Of a stretch of 64,000 nucleotides of DNA, positions 36,305 to 51,400 are shown piece after piece. The translations under genes and the position numbers were made by a program. Under the pieces are notes generated by a model that worked only from the letters and a program-made list of their open reading frames with translations, ran no database searches and was not told where the DNA came from. The DNA is from Parelaphostrongylus tenuis (Eukaryota > Nematoda > Chromadorea > Rhabditida > Metastrongylidae). The stretch lies in contig JAHQIW010005076.1 in assembly GCA_019055375.1 (NCBI GenBank), forward strand, positions 124,001 to 188,000. Reading direction: 5' to 3'. Each line of letters opens with the position of its first letter. The stretch's first letter is position 1.

Positions 36305-38082
36305 CTTGCGCTTTGATCTCAAGCCGGTTAACGCGGTGCAGTCGAGTAGTAATATCAAAATGAGTACGGCCAGACTGGTCAAGTAAGCGATGGCGATCAT
36401 AGTCTCATGACCGCATATAGCTTAGGACAGCGTCCACATCCAATTCGCCGTGTCGAATAGTATTAAACAGCTTTCTGCTAAAAGGTACAATATGAATAAA
36501 CTCTTCAAAGACTTGCTCGGACATCTCACTGTAGAGGCCTAGAACTGAGACCAACATAATTTATAACTCACATAAAATTGTGATACAACGCATTCTGTCA
36601 TGAGAAGTGAATGCATACAGTCAGTATGAGTTTTGTGAAAAACAATCACCGAATGCGAGCACACGTTTTGTGGTTGATCCCATGAACCAACCAAACACTT
36701 TCTTTCCAGAATTGAGAAGTGGTTCCTGACTTGTCGGCAAGGAGAAAAACATTAATATCGGCTGGGTTTTGGAAGTATATTCATGAACGCTCATTAGAAT
36801 TGAGTTAAGGACTGCTTTTCGCTCATTGATTAGACAGGCCGGTTTGCAACTTTTTCAAGTGTAATAAAATGAGATTTTCACATGCCGAACATAATCATTC
36901 TTCCAAAAAAAAATGGAAGAAACTCACCCCATGATGGAAGCGGTGGCGCATGAAAGATTCCCAGCATTTAGAATATCAGAACTACGAAGTGTTTTCAACA
37001 GTTAACAAATTGAATATTTGCAGAGGAAATGTGATGGCGATGAGTCTGCTCATAGCAATTGCGAGGTGAGATTAGATGCACACATTCCTGAGTACGGTGG
37101 TCATTATTCCGAATACTTTACTTATCATTTCGGTTGCCAGTTAACTTGGACTAAAGTTATAGATTTCGTATTTCCAATATCTAAGATTTTTTTTCTAGTT
37201 TTTATTCATTTTTGGAACCTTAATTCACATTTCCTTCTCTTCTGTTATGCATGCTCGAAGTCCTTTTGTTTGAATGCCGGAAAAGTAAGTCTCTAACAAC
37301 AAAAACACTTCGAAAAAGTATTTCCACCTAGGTAAGGCTGATTATTCCAGTCTGTCTTTCGCAGTACTTTTAGAGATTTCGTCATATTTTAGCAAAAAAG
37401 TTGAACATTTCTTTTCAAACACCTTATAGGAAACCCTACGGATTCAATGATGCTATGTATAATACAAATTCTGATAAATCACTACATAAATGGTTTCACA
37501 ACTAAGATATACATTACTAGTTTCAAGATCTCAAGCATCAAAAGAAAAGGAAGAAGAAAGAAAATCAGAAGAAGAAAAAGAAGTAGAAGAAAATTTCATT
37601 CAAGCATTTTCAGTAACTTGAAGCAATATTAACAATTTTCCCAACATTCCTGAGATTTCTGTAAGTATAAAACTTCTCTTAGAAGGAATACCGAGCTCAA
37701 AAAAAGCTATGACTTTGCCTCTATTACTTTATGGTCTTCTTACAACTATTGTGAGAGCGTCTCCTCTACGCTGAGATACATTGTACATTGCCGCGTTAAA
37801 GTCGTGGCATATATTTTGAGACAATAACTCTAGTACCGTAACTCTGATGAAAACTACTGGCCAGTCGCCTTGAATTCTATATAGCACAGAGATTCCTTCG
37901 CTAAAAAATTCTAATACTCACAGCAGTGTTATCGCAGTAATCCAGAAGACATAAATGAGCAAAACACTTATGTTCGCGAGACTGTGCGAGAGACATAGTA
38001 AACCAAATAAGTTTCACAAAGCCGGGTTGTATCGTACTGCCAGCATAGCAGCGGCGTTTATGACCAGTCCAAACAGTCCGAC
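36305..38082 (-). pseudogene. srx-class gene B', dead
   Basis: Mirror of gene B on the minus strand. Exons: 37922-38082 (open), 36928-37150 (same stops and one-base loss), 36305-36477 (same TAA; donor position GCTAGT). The reading of both copies is nearly base-identical, including the lesions. Convergent with B across the spacer. Confidence 0.75.
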
Positions 38083-38706
38083 CTGGAATTCACTATTTTC
38101 CTTCTTTGCTGAAGCAACTTTACTCATCAACTTTTTATCAGATTTCTTGTATCAGTTTCTATGCTGTCTACAATTTTGAACTTTTCGGAAATTGTTGGAT
38201 ATTTTCCTCCTCTATCTTTATTGTTTCACACTATCTCAAGTCAGGCATTATAACTCGAAATCAAACCCTTTAAACTGTGAACATTCTTCCATTGCCGGCC
38301 CAAATTTATTTATCGCAGCTCCAAAAAACCATTCAATTTTGAAAGTAGGGAACTTTAGAGGCAGTTCTAAATCACATATTGATCCTTATGAATTCTCTCA
38401 TAGTAATCTGCCAAAAAGACGTGCAAAAGTTAGTTGGCTAAGGAGGGTTTTTGCGAATATAGTCTGTGAGATAGTACATAGTTCGTTTGACCTTCACAAC
38501 GTCGTTATAGCAATAGCAACAAGTGGCTATGAGTTATTGCAGAGAATGACCAATTATTTGCGCTATGTTCGCTTACCAAGCTTTTCCGACTATACAATTT
38601 GCTTGAAATTTAGGCCTCGAAGTACAGATATGCTAAAATCGATTCTTCTGGAGGTTCTCTAGCTGTTGTGCGTATATTTGCTTCTGCCAAATCAATTTCA
38701 TCATGA

Positions 38707-39032
38707 TGAAGCGAAAGAACGTTCTGTATATCTTCCTCCATGAACTTCGCCGTGGCAAAAGTTTGAAACCAGCTTCATGTCCGTAAGGAAGAGTGCGCCA
38801 TTACAACATGAGGCTTGCTACCTTACGCACTTCATCTTCTAGCTTGATTCAAGGGCGGTGTGTAGACAACGATTCGGTTATCGACTCACACAAATAGTGG
38901 TACAGTGTACGTCCAGGCTTTGAAGAGGGCGCTGTTGTCGAGATGATAGCTAACTACCCGTACTATGATTTAAACCCAACATCAGCAACGACGACAAAAA
39001 CGTCATCTACCAACCTCGCACCAGCGAAAACA
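38707..39032 (+). mobile_element. Old PLE 3' end, mirror copy
   Basis: Mirror of 27695-28020: RKEECAITT-type C-terminus followed by the mutated terminal hammerhead tract CGTCCAGGCTTTGAAGAGGG and CCAACCTCGC. Confidence 0.6.
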
Positions 39033-39158
39033 ACCAAGTTTTTCATACTTGAATAATTACCATTGATGTCGAGGTGTACAGGAAAAAAGTTGATCTTTCG
39101 AGCACATTTTTTTGTATCTCAAGTATGGCCAGGACTAGGAATTCCGTCGTTATCAACT

Positions 39159-39229
39159 GCCAAAGAATGCTGGTGTGGAATCGACTCCACATTTAGGCAC
39201 GCCGAGCATCACTGGCCACTCGGTAATCA
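39159..39229 (-). repeat. tRNA-like SINE head, mirror copy
   Basis: Mirror of 27495-27565. The B-box-like GAGTCGATTCC is kept on the minus strand. No tRNA cloverleaf can be closed. Confidence 0.4.
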
Positions 39230-41506
39230 TTCTCTCTAAGAACTGCTACTGTATACGTATTCTCATTTTTAAAAATGTGTAGTTTTCATACTTTCGATGA
39301 AACAGCAGTCGGATATAGTGTTCACAGAATCAAAACAAAGAAAAAAAAAAGAATACACCCCTTTCTGATGAATGGATCTTATAAGGAGGGTTAAAGTAAA
39401 GCTACACGTAGATTTAGCACTAAGGTTAGTTCCACAGTAGATTTCCATGAGGACAATCATATATAAGAGTTGTAAAAAGAATTATTCGTTACACAAACAT
39501 TGACTGAGTTGAAGCCTCACGTTCAGCCGCTTATCTAAGCCACAAAAAGAGCAGTCTGGGACTCACCACGGATAAAAGCATATCGTTCATCGTTGATGGA
39601 AATCAACACACAACTGAACTACGCCACCGAAAACAAGGGTGTGCCGGAAAGCACTGTTCTCATCTCATAACTACTTGTTCGAACACGGTAATGAAAATGT
39701 TGCATAAATCCTGTTGAGTGATTTCGACAGCAGTCGACATCCATCTATGCAAAATCTACGACTTCAGCTCCATGTACATTGCAAAATCTTTAAGAGTCTT
39801 AAATTCTAGTCGACATGGTGCTCTCCACTGATCTTAAATGTTTTTGATTGTCGAAGGCTGTAAAGACAGGCATGTTTTTCAAGATGTAACTTGCCAAGGA
39901 ATAGGTTAGTCATTGCCGCCGCAGTGCATAGTGAGCTACCCGCAGTTGACTTCCGACCAGCTTCCACGAATGCTGTCTAAAGAGGAGTATGCTGATTCGT
40001 TCGGTGTTTATCGGGAAATATTAGACGATCAGTGGACGGTATAATTTTTTATTCTTATAAGTTAGACGACGACAAATGAAAAAGCGATCCCTTTTGCTGG
40101 ACAAGAAATTTTCAAAAGATTGCTGGTAATCATTTGAAATATAAATCTCTGGCTAAAGCGGTAGGTGTCCGTTATTCGAAAAAACCCTTGCATGACAGTG
40201 TAGGATTCAGAATGAATTTTGTTTTGCACTCATCATGAGGTTTTCTTTTTACTTTCATATTTCGCACGATAAAACTCCTCCCTTATGCTAATAGAACTCT
40301 TTCGACAGCACAGGTGTCGAAAACCTTCAAAGTGTGTTTGCTTTTCGGAGAAGTCTTCTGATAACACTGTAACAGAAAGCAGACGTTTGTGTTTCACAGG
40401 CGCATACTTCACGTCGCACAGAGCTCTTTATTTAGACTATTAATAATCACTTGATAGCGTAAGCTATAGCGAATACAACACCTGGAAATACAATTTCTTT
40501 GCAGTGCAGCAGGGAAAATAAAACTGATTGACGTACGCGGAAGCATGCTAGCTGGAAAATTCACACTAGGGGATAAGAGATCGATCAATGGAGCGACGTG
40601 TTGGATATGCGTGGTGCATTTTGCCTCCCAATCAGAAACTTTTTCTCCTTTTTTGAATAAACTCCAGATGGAACGAAAGGCTTAGATACTACAAGGTATC
40701 ATCTGCACGTCCATACGCTTTTCACGCTTTCAGCGAATTATACGCCTATGGATGAAAGCATGCTGTGGGTGTTGACATAGTTTTATCTTGAATTTTACAG
40801 TGGTATAAAAGGGTATTCCGAAAAACTGGCGAGGTCTTGCGCTAGCCAGAGATTCAAGCTTACATATGGTTATCGACACCTCTATGAAAAGCTCTTGCTC
40901 AACGAAGAAGGCTGAATATATAACTAATCACCGTCTAACATATAAGAACCTATTTTTCTGCCACTTCAGCTATATTTTACACTTAATGGAAATCAGTAAT
41001 GTGTGTTTAGGAAACAAACCAAACAGCATTGCTCTAGAGGCCCGTCATGGTTTGTGCAATAACGGGAAAAGCTATCATATTTTGAAAGTCGAAAAAAAAA
41101 ACCTGAAATGACAGCTGATTGAGAGCTTCAACAATGGCTGGAATAACTTTGGAGTGAACACGCATCTTTACATGGCGAGTGATACTCCCTTTTACCTTTA
41201 CAGTAAGCCATAATATTTCAGGGAGAATAGCCAGAGTTCTCCCTTACAAATTCTTCTACAGATGTCATCAGTGTCTTCATACAAATTCATCAGGATCCCA
41301 AGAGATGTGGGAAGTCTCGGTAATGCTTGACACTATACAGTTAGCTAACTTTGATTAGTCTTTGCCCTTTAACTTTAGAAATGTAAAGCAAATTTAGAAA
41401 TCCGCTTCAGCCAGCACATATGAAAAGTAATCACCACACATTGCAAATCAGCAGTGCAGATCTATTTTCCTTCACTTAACCTGGTAATGATATAACATCA
41501 CATTCG

Positions 41507-41690
41507 TACCCACAGACACGCACGCACGCACATATTCATACACATAGACATGTATGCACCAATGCATTCACACATCTATACCTAGGTACACTTATGCATA
41601 TATATACACAGGTGCATACACATATACACGTATGTGCACATACACACATCCACGTATACATACAGCCACGCATACATGCGCACACGTTTG
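41507..41690. repeat. Imperfect CA/TACA-rich microsatellite
   Basis: Mirror of the TG-rich tract at 25021-25215, with unit-number and base differences between arms. Confidence 0.85.
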
Positions 41691-42295
41691 CCGTAGTGCA
41701 CTAGAAAGGCCCTCTCAGAGACCAAGCACATTGTCAGAATCTCCACTTTTCGCGCCATTGGATGAATCTTTAAAGTTTGGTGAAAATTTAGTTATAACAA
41801 AAGACTTCCAATCAGTCATGTGTGAAAGACAATACACGCCGTTCTCAAGGAATTCACAGAGGCTCATAGTCAACTAGTTCTCAACTTTTGCATTTACCGC
41901 ACCTGAAGTTAGTGAAGTGCAACTTCCTAAAAATCTTTTATTTCACTTGGATCATATCATTTAAAATCCTCAGGATCTCCGCTTTCGAAGAGTCTTGTTT
42001 CTCTTTTTTTTCAATGCCGGATAAAATGAATATGCAGATTCAATAAATAGGAAAAGGAACGAGAAAGTATCTGATGGACGTATCATGATGGATTTTTCCG
42101 AAAGTAAATATTATCTAATAAAAGGGCTCTAAGCAAGTTAAGCTGTCAGGGATGGCAAGAAGTTGTACAGAGTATGATTACCTAAAATATTTCTTAATAA
42201 GTCGCCTGATAGGGTAACATATAGTGCAATTTTACTTTTGTTTACTGCTCTTTCGATTTCATGGAAGGGTGCAATGTGAATTGCAAATACAGAAA

Positions 42296-42395
42296 TGCTG
42301 AGATACGTGCAAACCTCGGAAACTCATGCGTGCTCTGAACTGGTGATTAACAAGTTAAGCTCCTCAGAGGTTACGAGGTTTGTACGCTTCTCAGC
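42296..42395. repeat. Short foldback repeat, mirror copy
   Basis: Inverted arms TGCTGAGATACGTGCAAACC and TTTGTACGCTTCTCAGCA around a loop of about 55 bases, as at 24320-24420. Confidence 0.65.
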
Positions 42396-45300
42396 ACTTC
42401 GCCTCACTGATTCGAATTTAGTGGATTGCTCGATTCAAATAACTTCACTCGACTGTGTTTTATAGACAGACAAGCTGAAGTGTTGCATGAAATACAGTAC
42501 GATGGATGGTAGACTTAAAATATTTATCGCGTGTTGGTTTTTACGCATAAAATCTCATAAACAGAGTGCCGTGACCTCATCAAGCATCAGCAGTTGTGAA
42601 TGGATGCATAAATGGCCTATACAGCGATATGGTCTATTATTGCATTTATCACCACCCTTCCTCCAGACAAATATGAGTTTCTTTCCTACCTCTAAAGGGC
42701 CGTTTGGGAAATTCCCGCAGGTTCAAGCCAGCGACTACTTCTAGGACACTCAATACCATTGCGCTAAGAGCACATGACGATAGTAAGTCGCCGAAGAGTC
42801 TCGCGACTACCATTGTAATAGAAAACGTCGCTCTCATGCTTGTAGGCAGTAGTTCGAAGGACGACTTTGAAAAGTCGCGGAAAACTTGTATATTCGAATC
42901 GGAGTCAATCTTTGAGCCAATTCATTTTTCGAAGCGATTTTTACTGCACATGGGCTGACGAGTTTTGGTGCTCATCAATTTGGACAGTTATACGCGGTTC
43001 AATATTTTCACCGACTCATAATAGCTTGAAAAATTTCTGGAAGAGCACCACTACAACGTGAAAGTGATAAATCATCCACGCAGAAAGGGTACTACTCTAC
43101 ATCTATGTGATTTTCTTATCAAAAATCAAGACGTGGCTGCTAGAAACTGTAGAGGCACTACAGAAATACTGATATTTCTAGTGCTACTTGAAGGAACAAA
43201 ACTTACTGAACAGTTCTGTGAAGCTCTCTCTAGTCAGTAGTCTCTGTTACGTTATTTAGCAGTCTGCGAGAATGTGTAAAGCCTTTTGGAAGTTGGTACG
43301 TCAATGACACTCGTAAGATTCGGTGGTATCGCCGCTTCATTAGTACCACATACTCTACACTGAATCCTATTTTATAGCGCGGATGGTGAGACGTTATGGT
43401 GAGCAGAAGATTTTGTATTATTACCATTTTTTCAGTCAATGGATCACGACAGGTAGTGATTGTGTGAACAACGATTCTTATGTCGTTTATTTAATAATTA
43501 TTTGGAACACGGTTGGTGACGTGTTCAAAAATCTCCCTTTAATTTGAAACTTAATGAAGAACCGTGCTAGTTAGCATGAATGTAGCGGATTTCAACATAG
43601 TTCTGAATGTTGATTTGTCCGAATCCATGAGATGCAAATGTTTAACGTAGCGGTTTACAGACACGCATTGAGTAGATTTGATGTAGATATTTGTCTCAAA
43701 AAATAAGGGAGCTCAACTAATAAATAATGGAGAAAACTGCTTTCCGTATCTGGAAACTTTAGAAAAATAGTAGCAATTTGTAGCAAATATCGTCAACGAA
43801 TTCACTTGCTTCCACAAAGGAGACAACGGCACAATTCCTTTAATGAGTATCATTAGTTTGTAGAGAGCTGTTTTGCTGGACGTACTTAAATTTTATAAAA
43901 GCCTTCTTGTTGCGCTGTAGGAGTAAAAAAATTGGTTTTCACATGTAACGCGCGTCACTACACGTGTATTTGTTATGTATTTAGAAACTTCTTCCATGCA
44001 TCGTAGAAATTCCACTATTTTGCATTACAATTGTAAAAAAAAACGTGTGCTAACCTTTTGTGAGCTTAGGCTTTTCACTATCATTTTATAAAACCCAATA
44101 AATCCGCTACTAAGCCCAAGTCTGGGTAAAGCCTATGCATGCATGAAAAGCATATGAAAGCTTAGAAATCATGAACTGTCAGAACTATGGATTTCTTCAA
44201 AGCTTTCTATGAGCGAAAATATCTTAAATGTATTGACAAAAATCTCGTGCCATATGTGAATAGAGCTGCGTAATCGACTGAGCCGTTTCGAAAAGCGATA
44301 ACTCTGATTGTGAAACTTTTCGAAAATCAAACTTTCAAGATTGTCAATACTTGCATTTTCAAAGAACTATTTAAAATTGATTATAGGTCACTAGATAGCC
44401 TGACCCTATAAACGAAGCATTCCTTGCACAAAGAGTGGGAAACTCAATGATTTTTGCCACTGCACCACTGTAAGAAGGCTTTTTTTTCAAAGCGAAAGCT
44501 TAGTTGTGGAATTAGCAAGACATAATTCATCAAACAATTACCAAAGTTTGAGGAATTCCGGAAAGGTTTCATCTCTAAAGAAGAAATAGGTGGTCCCAAT
44601 AACTAAATTATACTGAAGCATCAAACCTGTCATGGTGAATTTGATGGTAAATTGTGGTCCAAAGGCTCAAACAATCGTTGTAAATACATACAGACACGAA
44701 AAAAAAATCGTAAGTTTTATGGCACGCGCTGCTTTATTGCGCTTGAAACATCTTGCTATTATCTTATAGTTTCACTAATTTATGATGTTTACCGTGTTTG
44801 AACAATTTGCTCAGATTTTCTGTGGGGCAATAGAAAACAATTCGCGTTTTTTGTGAAGAAAATCGACTTTGATAATAAGTTCTGTCAATAGAATATAAAT
44901 ATCTTGCCTGAGTAAGTGCAAAAAAATCCATATTAGTTTCGTTATTGGCCAAGGGGAAAACTTTCCTATCTAAAGGAAAATGGAAGGGAATATTCTCATA
45001 GGAAAAGGCTGTACTAGTGCAAGTAGATCTTACAACAACTCATATCGATAATTTGGTAGCAGCGGAAATGTACTTCATAATTCCGTATACTGAGGTGCAC
45101 ACGCTAAGAGTTCCATCTGAAATTAGACAATCAAGTATATGCAAGGTGCTCGCTGTTCGTCTCCTATCAAAATTGAAATAAGCAATTTTTCATCTTTTCT
45201 TTAGAAACATATATGTTGATTAACCAGAATAAAATAAAGTGTGAAGCTGATTATGTAAACAGGTATCCTTCATTCTGAGAAGTTACCCAATTTCCGAGTA

Positions 45301-47344
45301 GGCGCTTCTTCGTTCAACAACGAGGCTTTCGTTATGGAACAATATCTTTGGATTAGCGAGATTGACTGCAAACAATATTGCCCAAGACAATGCATTTTTC
45401 TACATTATCGTTTCTGTACAACATGCTTCACAAATTAATTTACTTTGCAATTCTAATTTTTTCCATTTATACTTGCTACATGTAATGCAGTGGCTAGATG
45501 TATTTGCGATACAACATGAATCGATCGAAAGTTCGACAGAGCAGTGCAAACACTTGCATGGGTATTGAATGCATTCATCCACCTCTTCATTGCTCAGTGA
45601 CGTCAACACACACAGAAACTTCTCAAGCACTGGTCGGCGCGAAAAGTTCTTTTATTCTTTCATACTTACATATTTATTCATGCATTTCACATCCAGCTCA
45701 GGCGAACCAGTCTCGGTGTCTTTGATAGCTGTATAAAATCACTTCTGAATCACGTTAAGTGGACGGGGATTGTGATCATGGCTTTCCGTCTGGCTCTACT
45801 CGCTTACGTAGAGATTTGGACGATAGCACTTATAGTTGGCGGCTCACAGTGATTTTAGAGAGTGTTAACATTCTTTCCACCACACACACGGTTTCAGGAT
45901 ACGAAAATTTGGAAGACTGCTCATACGGTGGGATTGGGTTATTGTACATGCTCTTCAATACACACCAATTGAGATTGCGAAAATTTGAAAGCATGGAGAG
46001 TTACATGTCGAAAAAATATCATAGCTTCTATTTGATAGCACATTGAGGCGCGCTTCAGAAGTACTATAAAGTGCGTATTAATTTGAGCTCCTTCCCTTGG
46101 ACGAAAACAAATGAAGAAAGGATTTAGTGATTTTTCAAATCTCGGAAACTCCTATACGTGCTAGCTTTTTGAAAAGGCCTTTTTGTCACTTCGTAGCATT
46201 CAGAATAAAATGGTTTTCCTCACATGACACGTGTTTCATTATTGGTTCTCCGGTAGCAGAAAAAACATGTGAACGAGTTGAGAAAATTTTGTAGTATAGG
46301 AGTCATACGTTTTATCCAAAGTTTCTCCAAAGCGGAGAACATTCCTGAATGCATAGACAAATGTCACACTCCGGCGTGAATTGCGCCTGCACGGTCTATC
46401 GAACTCGGGTTATCGATCTACAGCCAACACACACCCAACCAACATGCAAATGCGCGAAGTGTGTAAAACTCGATTTTACTCTCTCTAGTACTCTGCAGTG
46501 AGACGGTCTTTCAATAAACTCTTGTGTTATCATATGCCTTCAAACAAGTTAAGGGAAGAGCTCTATTTAACGAAGAATACGCGTGTGTGAAACATGAAAC
46601 TTTTCCTTTTGCTACAGCACTGTAAAAAGACTTTATCAAAAAATGAGCACAAACAGCGGTCTCACAAGATGTAAGCTTTTGAATGATTACTAACAATCTT
46701 GTGTATAGTTTTTGTCCAGCAAAAGAGATCGTTTCTTATTGTCTAACAGAAGAGATTCTCAATTTCTTTTTGCATTTGCATATGATTTGAATTACCTCTA
46801 TCTCAGACTGGGTATCCAAGCTGTTTTGGCTTTGACTTATCATCCCATGTTCAAAAGCATGCAAGTGGGCTTACCGCTCATAGAGCCTAAGTTGAGGGAG
46901 ATATGAATGCTTGTGACAAATTGTCTATATGGCAATTCTTCAAGATTACAGAATGCTTACGGTTTGTGACTGGATGAGAAAAGATAAAATCGCAAAAGCT
47001 TTAATCACTGATAACAAACGCATGTTAGCACGATTATGTCAGGTCGTTAAAAATTACTACGGACAACTTGAAGTGTTTATCAAAGCCGAAATCAATTGGA
47101 TAAAGTCTTCCAAATTCTTACTGGTAGCATAGAGCCAATACTAAAGACGTCTAACACTGTAGATATTCTTATTATTCATATTTTTCGATTACAATGATGT
47201 TTTGGCTACCGTTATTGCATATTTCTTTTTGCGATTTTTTCAATTTTTATTCTAGTCAATAGAACATCAAGCATCGCAATACTGCGAGAATATCAAGATT
47301 AAATCAAGAATAAATGTAAAGAAATTCGCGCTGATAAGTTTCTG

Positions 47345-47590
47345 AAGAAAGTATCATGCATTCTTCTTCGACTTTTAGCTTCGTGTGAGGTGACTAAATA
47401 GAAATTTCGCCTTTACAATGACTCGCAATCGCCCATCGATCTATCAAATCAGCGCTGCTTAAACTCCTAGTTAGGTCTGCTACCAATTTACCGAACTCGT
47501 ACGGATGGAAGGCTCTGTGGGCCTTTAGCGCGGACTGAAGACATCGATCACTTGTGCGACTCAGAGCACCTCCAATCACTGCTCTCTGAA
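47345..47590 (-). mobile_element. tRNA-derived SINE, mirror copy
   Basis: Mirror of 18551-18790 with a better head: the minus strand reads GCAGTGATTGGAGGTGCTC, then GAGTTCGGTAAATTGGTAGC and CGAGTCATTGTAAAGGCG. Confidence 0.7.
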
Positions 47591-48457
47591 CATTAGATCA
47601 CTATCAAAATCTTATTATAAATATCATGAGTATTATGGTTTCTTCACTTTCTCCGTCCATACTCGTGTAACAGCACGCTTTCAGTGAGCCCATGCTTGTT
47701 TGATCGTTTGCATATGGGAGATGATGGCAGTCTGCAAACAATCCACTCTGGCATATGAATGATTCATCGTTGGGGTATGAAAATCATTGCGCATGATCCT
47801 TGAAAGAAACGATATGGCTCTTTACCTTTGGCTGTTGTGTTGCTAGCGTCGTCTTCATACCAATTTGAGAGAGTCGAAAGTGAAACAGAACGAGTATGAA
47901 ACTATAAGTAAGCCGATTCCGTAAAAATTCTAGGGTACAAACTATTCTGAATTATCCACCACAACAATTTATCGACGTGGTGCAAAAACAAGATTCCATA
48001 GCAGAAGGAAGGTCGTCAAGACCTTGTTTTACGTTTCCACTCCAACACCAAAAAAAAAATAGAGCAGCACTGGCTTCAGAATATGCGGGCGTGACGTAAG
48101 AATTGTTCGTAATTTTCTATTTTGAAACTCAAAATTTTCACATCTTCGAATATATGGTTTTGTTATGACAGTTTTACTAATTGCGTGAAACAGCATTCTT
48201 TACATATGGTCACGTTCAATGGAATTAACAGTAAATACAGATGTAATGTAATTTGACTGTGCCGACGAACAACCGCGACCATTTGTTGAACGGCTGAGAA
48301 ATAGCTATTAAGAATTTAGGTGATATTTATAATCGTGTCCTGGCTAGCATGTTTGGATACTTATTTTCTGACTGAGATTTTCCTGTCGGGTCATAATAGC
48401 TGCCGTTTTCTTAATAAAGCCATAGAGTAGGTTCATATGGACATATATTGCACTTAC

Positions 48458-51400
48458 CCATCAATAGCGTAAGAGAATACCGTTGGAAATGTTTTAGTGA
48501 AAAACACGCCCCATTTGTTCACAAATAGCGGATGAAGACAGAAAAAACTAATTTCGAGGTAGATAAATAACGCATTTTGGCACAATGTCTGCAAAGATTA
48601 TGAGTAAACTCGTTCAATTGTTGCTGACAATCAGAGCCATTTCATTGTTACTTGAACATCTTGCCTGTTTGAAAAAACGCACTTCCATTTGGCGTTTTAT
48701 TCGTTGAGCGATATCTGAGTGCACGCCATCGAGATTATGAAATTCAGACTTATTATTATAAGAAACTCTCTATTATGTCAAATTTTTGAGAAAAACACAG
48801 ATCCCTTCTACACGACTAATTTCCATTCTACTCAGGTTTCAGGAAAAATTTATGAATCGTGATAAACAGTTGGAAAGATCGTTATATAAATTCATTTTTC
48901 TACTCTGCTCCCACTGAGTAAAATTTCATTTTACAGGGACTGCGATGTCATTAAGCGATGATGAGATTTAGCAGTGGCTTATAATCAGCTGAGTGTCTTT
49001 AGTTGAAGACGTTAAACTCTTGTTCTTTTGATGAAAACTCACTGTGACACGAACTTCTATTTGCATACTGTGAACTGACAACGGGAATGATTTGCTACCA
49101 CTTTGAGACGGTGAGTTACTGGGAACGATGTACCAACGTAATTCAACTATTTTTCAGCTCAAGGAGATACTTTCTGGTTATGCCATGGATAAAGGAGAAT
49201 ATATTTAATGTGTTTCAAATACTCCAATAGCGGGATACCACTTTGTTGAATAGTCTCCTTCTTCTTGTGGTCTACCAAAGAGGACTTGTCATTCTGGATT
49301 TCGCAGAATAGAAGATAAGAGTAACCCCAAGTAATGCTGACATTTGTAACAATAGTGAGTACCTAACCTTATACAGAGATCAGACATGTCGGTCTTGAAA
49401 AAACGTATTATGAACTCCGAGGGCTTTATCTTTATGTATGTGTATGCAAGCATATATATGTATATATACATAAATATATATCTAAACAATTGATTTAAAA
49501 ATTATATGTATATGTATATAAAGAGCGCATGTGGCGCAGTGGTTAGGAGGTGCCCTGCGTCGCACACGAGGTCAATGGTTCGATCTCGCGCTCATGGCTC
49601 ACCAAGCCGTCCATCCCTCCGGGGTCGGTAAATTGGTACCAGATGGGTATCAGACTCGTCTGGGAAGATAAGCAGCACTGACTCGGTTCAGCTGGGAGGC
49701 CTCCGCGAGTCATTGTAAAGGCCAGATATGCATTCAATCACCTCAAACGATGTCAAAAATTGAAGTCGAATGCATGGCGCATCCCTCAGGGATTGATCAA
49801 CGCCGAGAGCTTTATCCTTTTATCCTTTTATATGTATATAAATACTGCATGCGTAAAACATTGGCATGGTATTCATTTTGTTAATCATGACATTGATGTG
49901 ATATTTTTATGCTCGTCTAAAAAAGCATTTTAACACGGAAAAGCGAATGTGGTCATAGGATCTCTGCACAGACAAGGCGTCAGTATTCATTCCGCAAAGA
50001 TCTTCATAAGCTTTATAAAGATTCCGAAACCGAAAACTATTCTAGGGCAATAGTTCAAACGACGCAAGAATTTCGACAAGGCGATACCCTACGCCGGAAA
50101 TATTTATCGTCATCCCCAGGACATTTCAGGATTAGAAAAGAGGATATGGGAGCGAGAATCGATGATTCACAATTCAATTATCACTACTCAATTTATTACC
50201 AACTACTACTATTATTACCAAGTTATACCTATTATACCTATAATTATACTATACCATGTACCTATTATTATTACCAATTTTATCAGTTACCCATTACTCA
50301 ATCAATTCTATATTACCCAGTTATACTGAGTGACATTCACTACCCCGGACGTAAGACGGGAATCAGACATGCACTTCACTTTTCCGGAGGCACGAGCGAA
50401 TTTAGAATAATTGGTTAGCACAAGCTCTCGGAAAAGGTAAAGTTTTGCATACATATTCGAATTCTTTTATTTAACCGCTCTTAGTGGTGATATGACTTAC
50501 TATATATACATATATATATATATATATAGTTATATATATATATATATATATCAAGTATGCATATATATAAACATATATGTCAAGTGTGCATTTATGTACA
50601 TATATGTATATATATATATATATATATGTATATATGTCTATAAACAAAGTCTAAAGGACGGTAATAGAAGCGTCTCATATGACGCAAGTGAAGAGAACAG
50701 AGGATTAGGACCTATGTCAACAATGAAAAGTCGACGACCATTCAGACGATAAAAAATTATGATTCCTAACTAAGGCAAATCAAACATGGAATTCGTTATG
50801 ACGAGAATAAATTCCGAAAGGCGGCTAGGGAGTAAATCTGGGAGTGACAAATGCGCAATATAGTGTGGAATCTTATATATCTTATATATCTAACATCTTT
50901 AGGCTGCAGAGAATATGAAAGATTTGGTGCTGCCTAATCGAGTCGTTCAACAAATCATCCAACGACATATGAATCAACTAGTCTAATCAACTTACCAACC
51001 ACTAACCTTATGTCTCATTCTCAACCAGATTAACGTGATGCTGTCGAATACGAAAATTAGAATGAGGACGGCTATAGCAGCGTAGAAGTTGATAGCAGAA
51101 AGAAGGTAACCGCATGTTGTACCGGAAAACGTCCACATCCAGTTCATCGTATCAAAGTACAAGAAACAACTCTCGCCTGAAAGAGGCCTGACACAAATTG
51201 CGGACAAGAACTCATTAAGACTTCGTGCAAACATATGTGTAAAATTGACTAGCGGCTATTCCATGATTGAAGAATATTAATTGTGATGCAACGTCGTTCG
51301 GGATAGAAGTTGGTTGTATTCAGTCAATCTGATTCTTGCGAAAGGCACTCAGTCAGTCAGTGTAATAACAAAATTTGCCAGTTGTATCGTAAAAGAAGAG

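Larger units (their letters stand above)
39230..46690. other. Inner right arm, no gene recognised
   Basis: Mirror of 20004-27494. Holds the CA-rich tract, the short foldback and the weak exon-like piece at 44907-44973 (minus). Frames shared with the left arm show substitutions without clear codon preservation. Confidence 0.5.
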
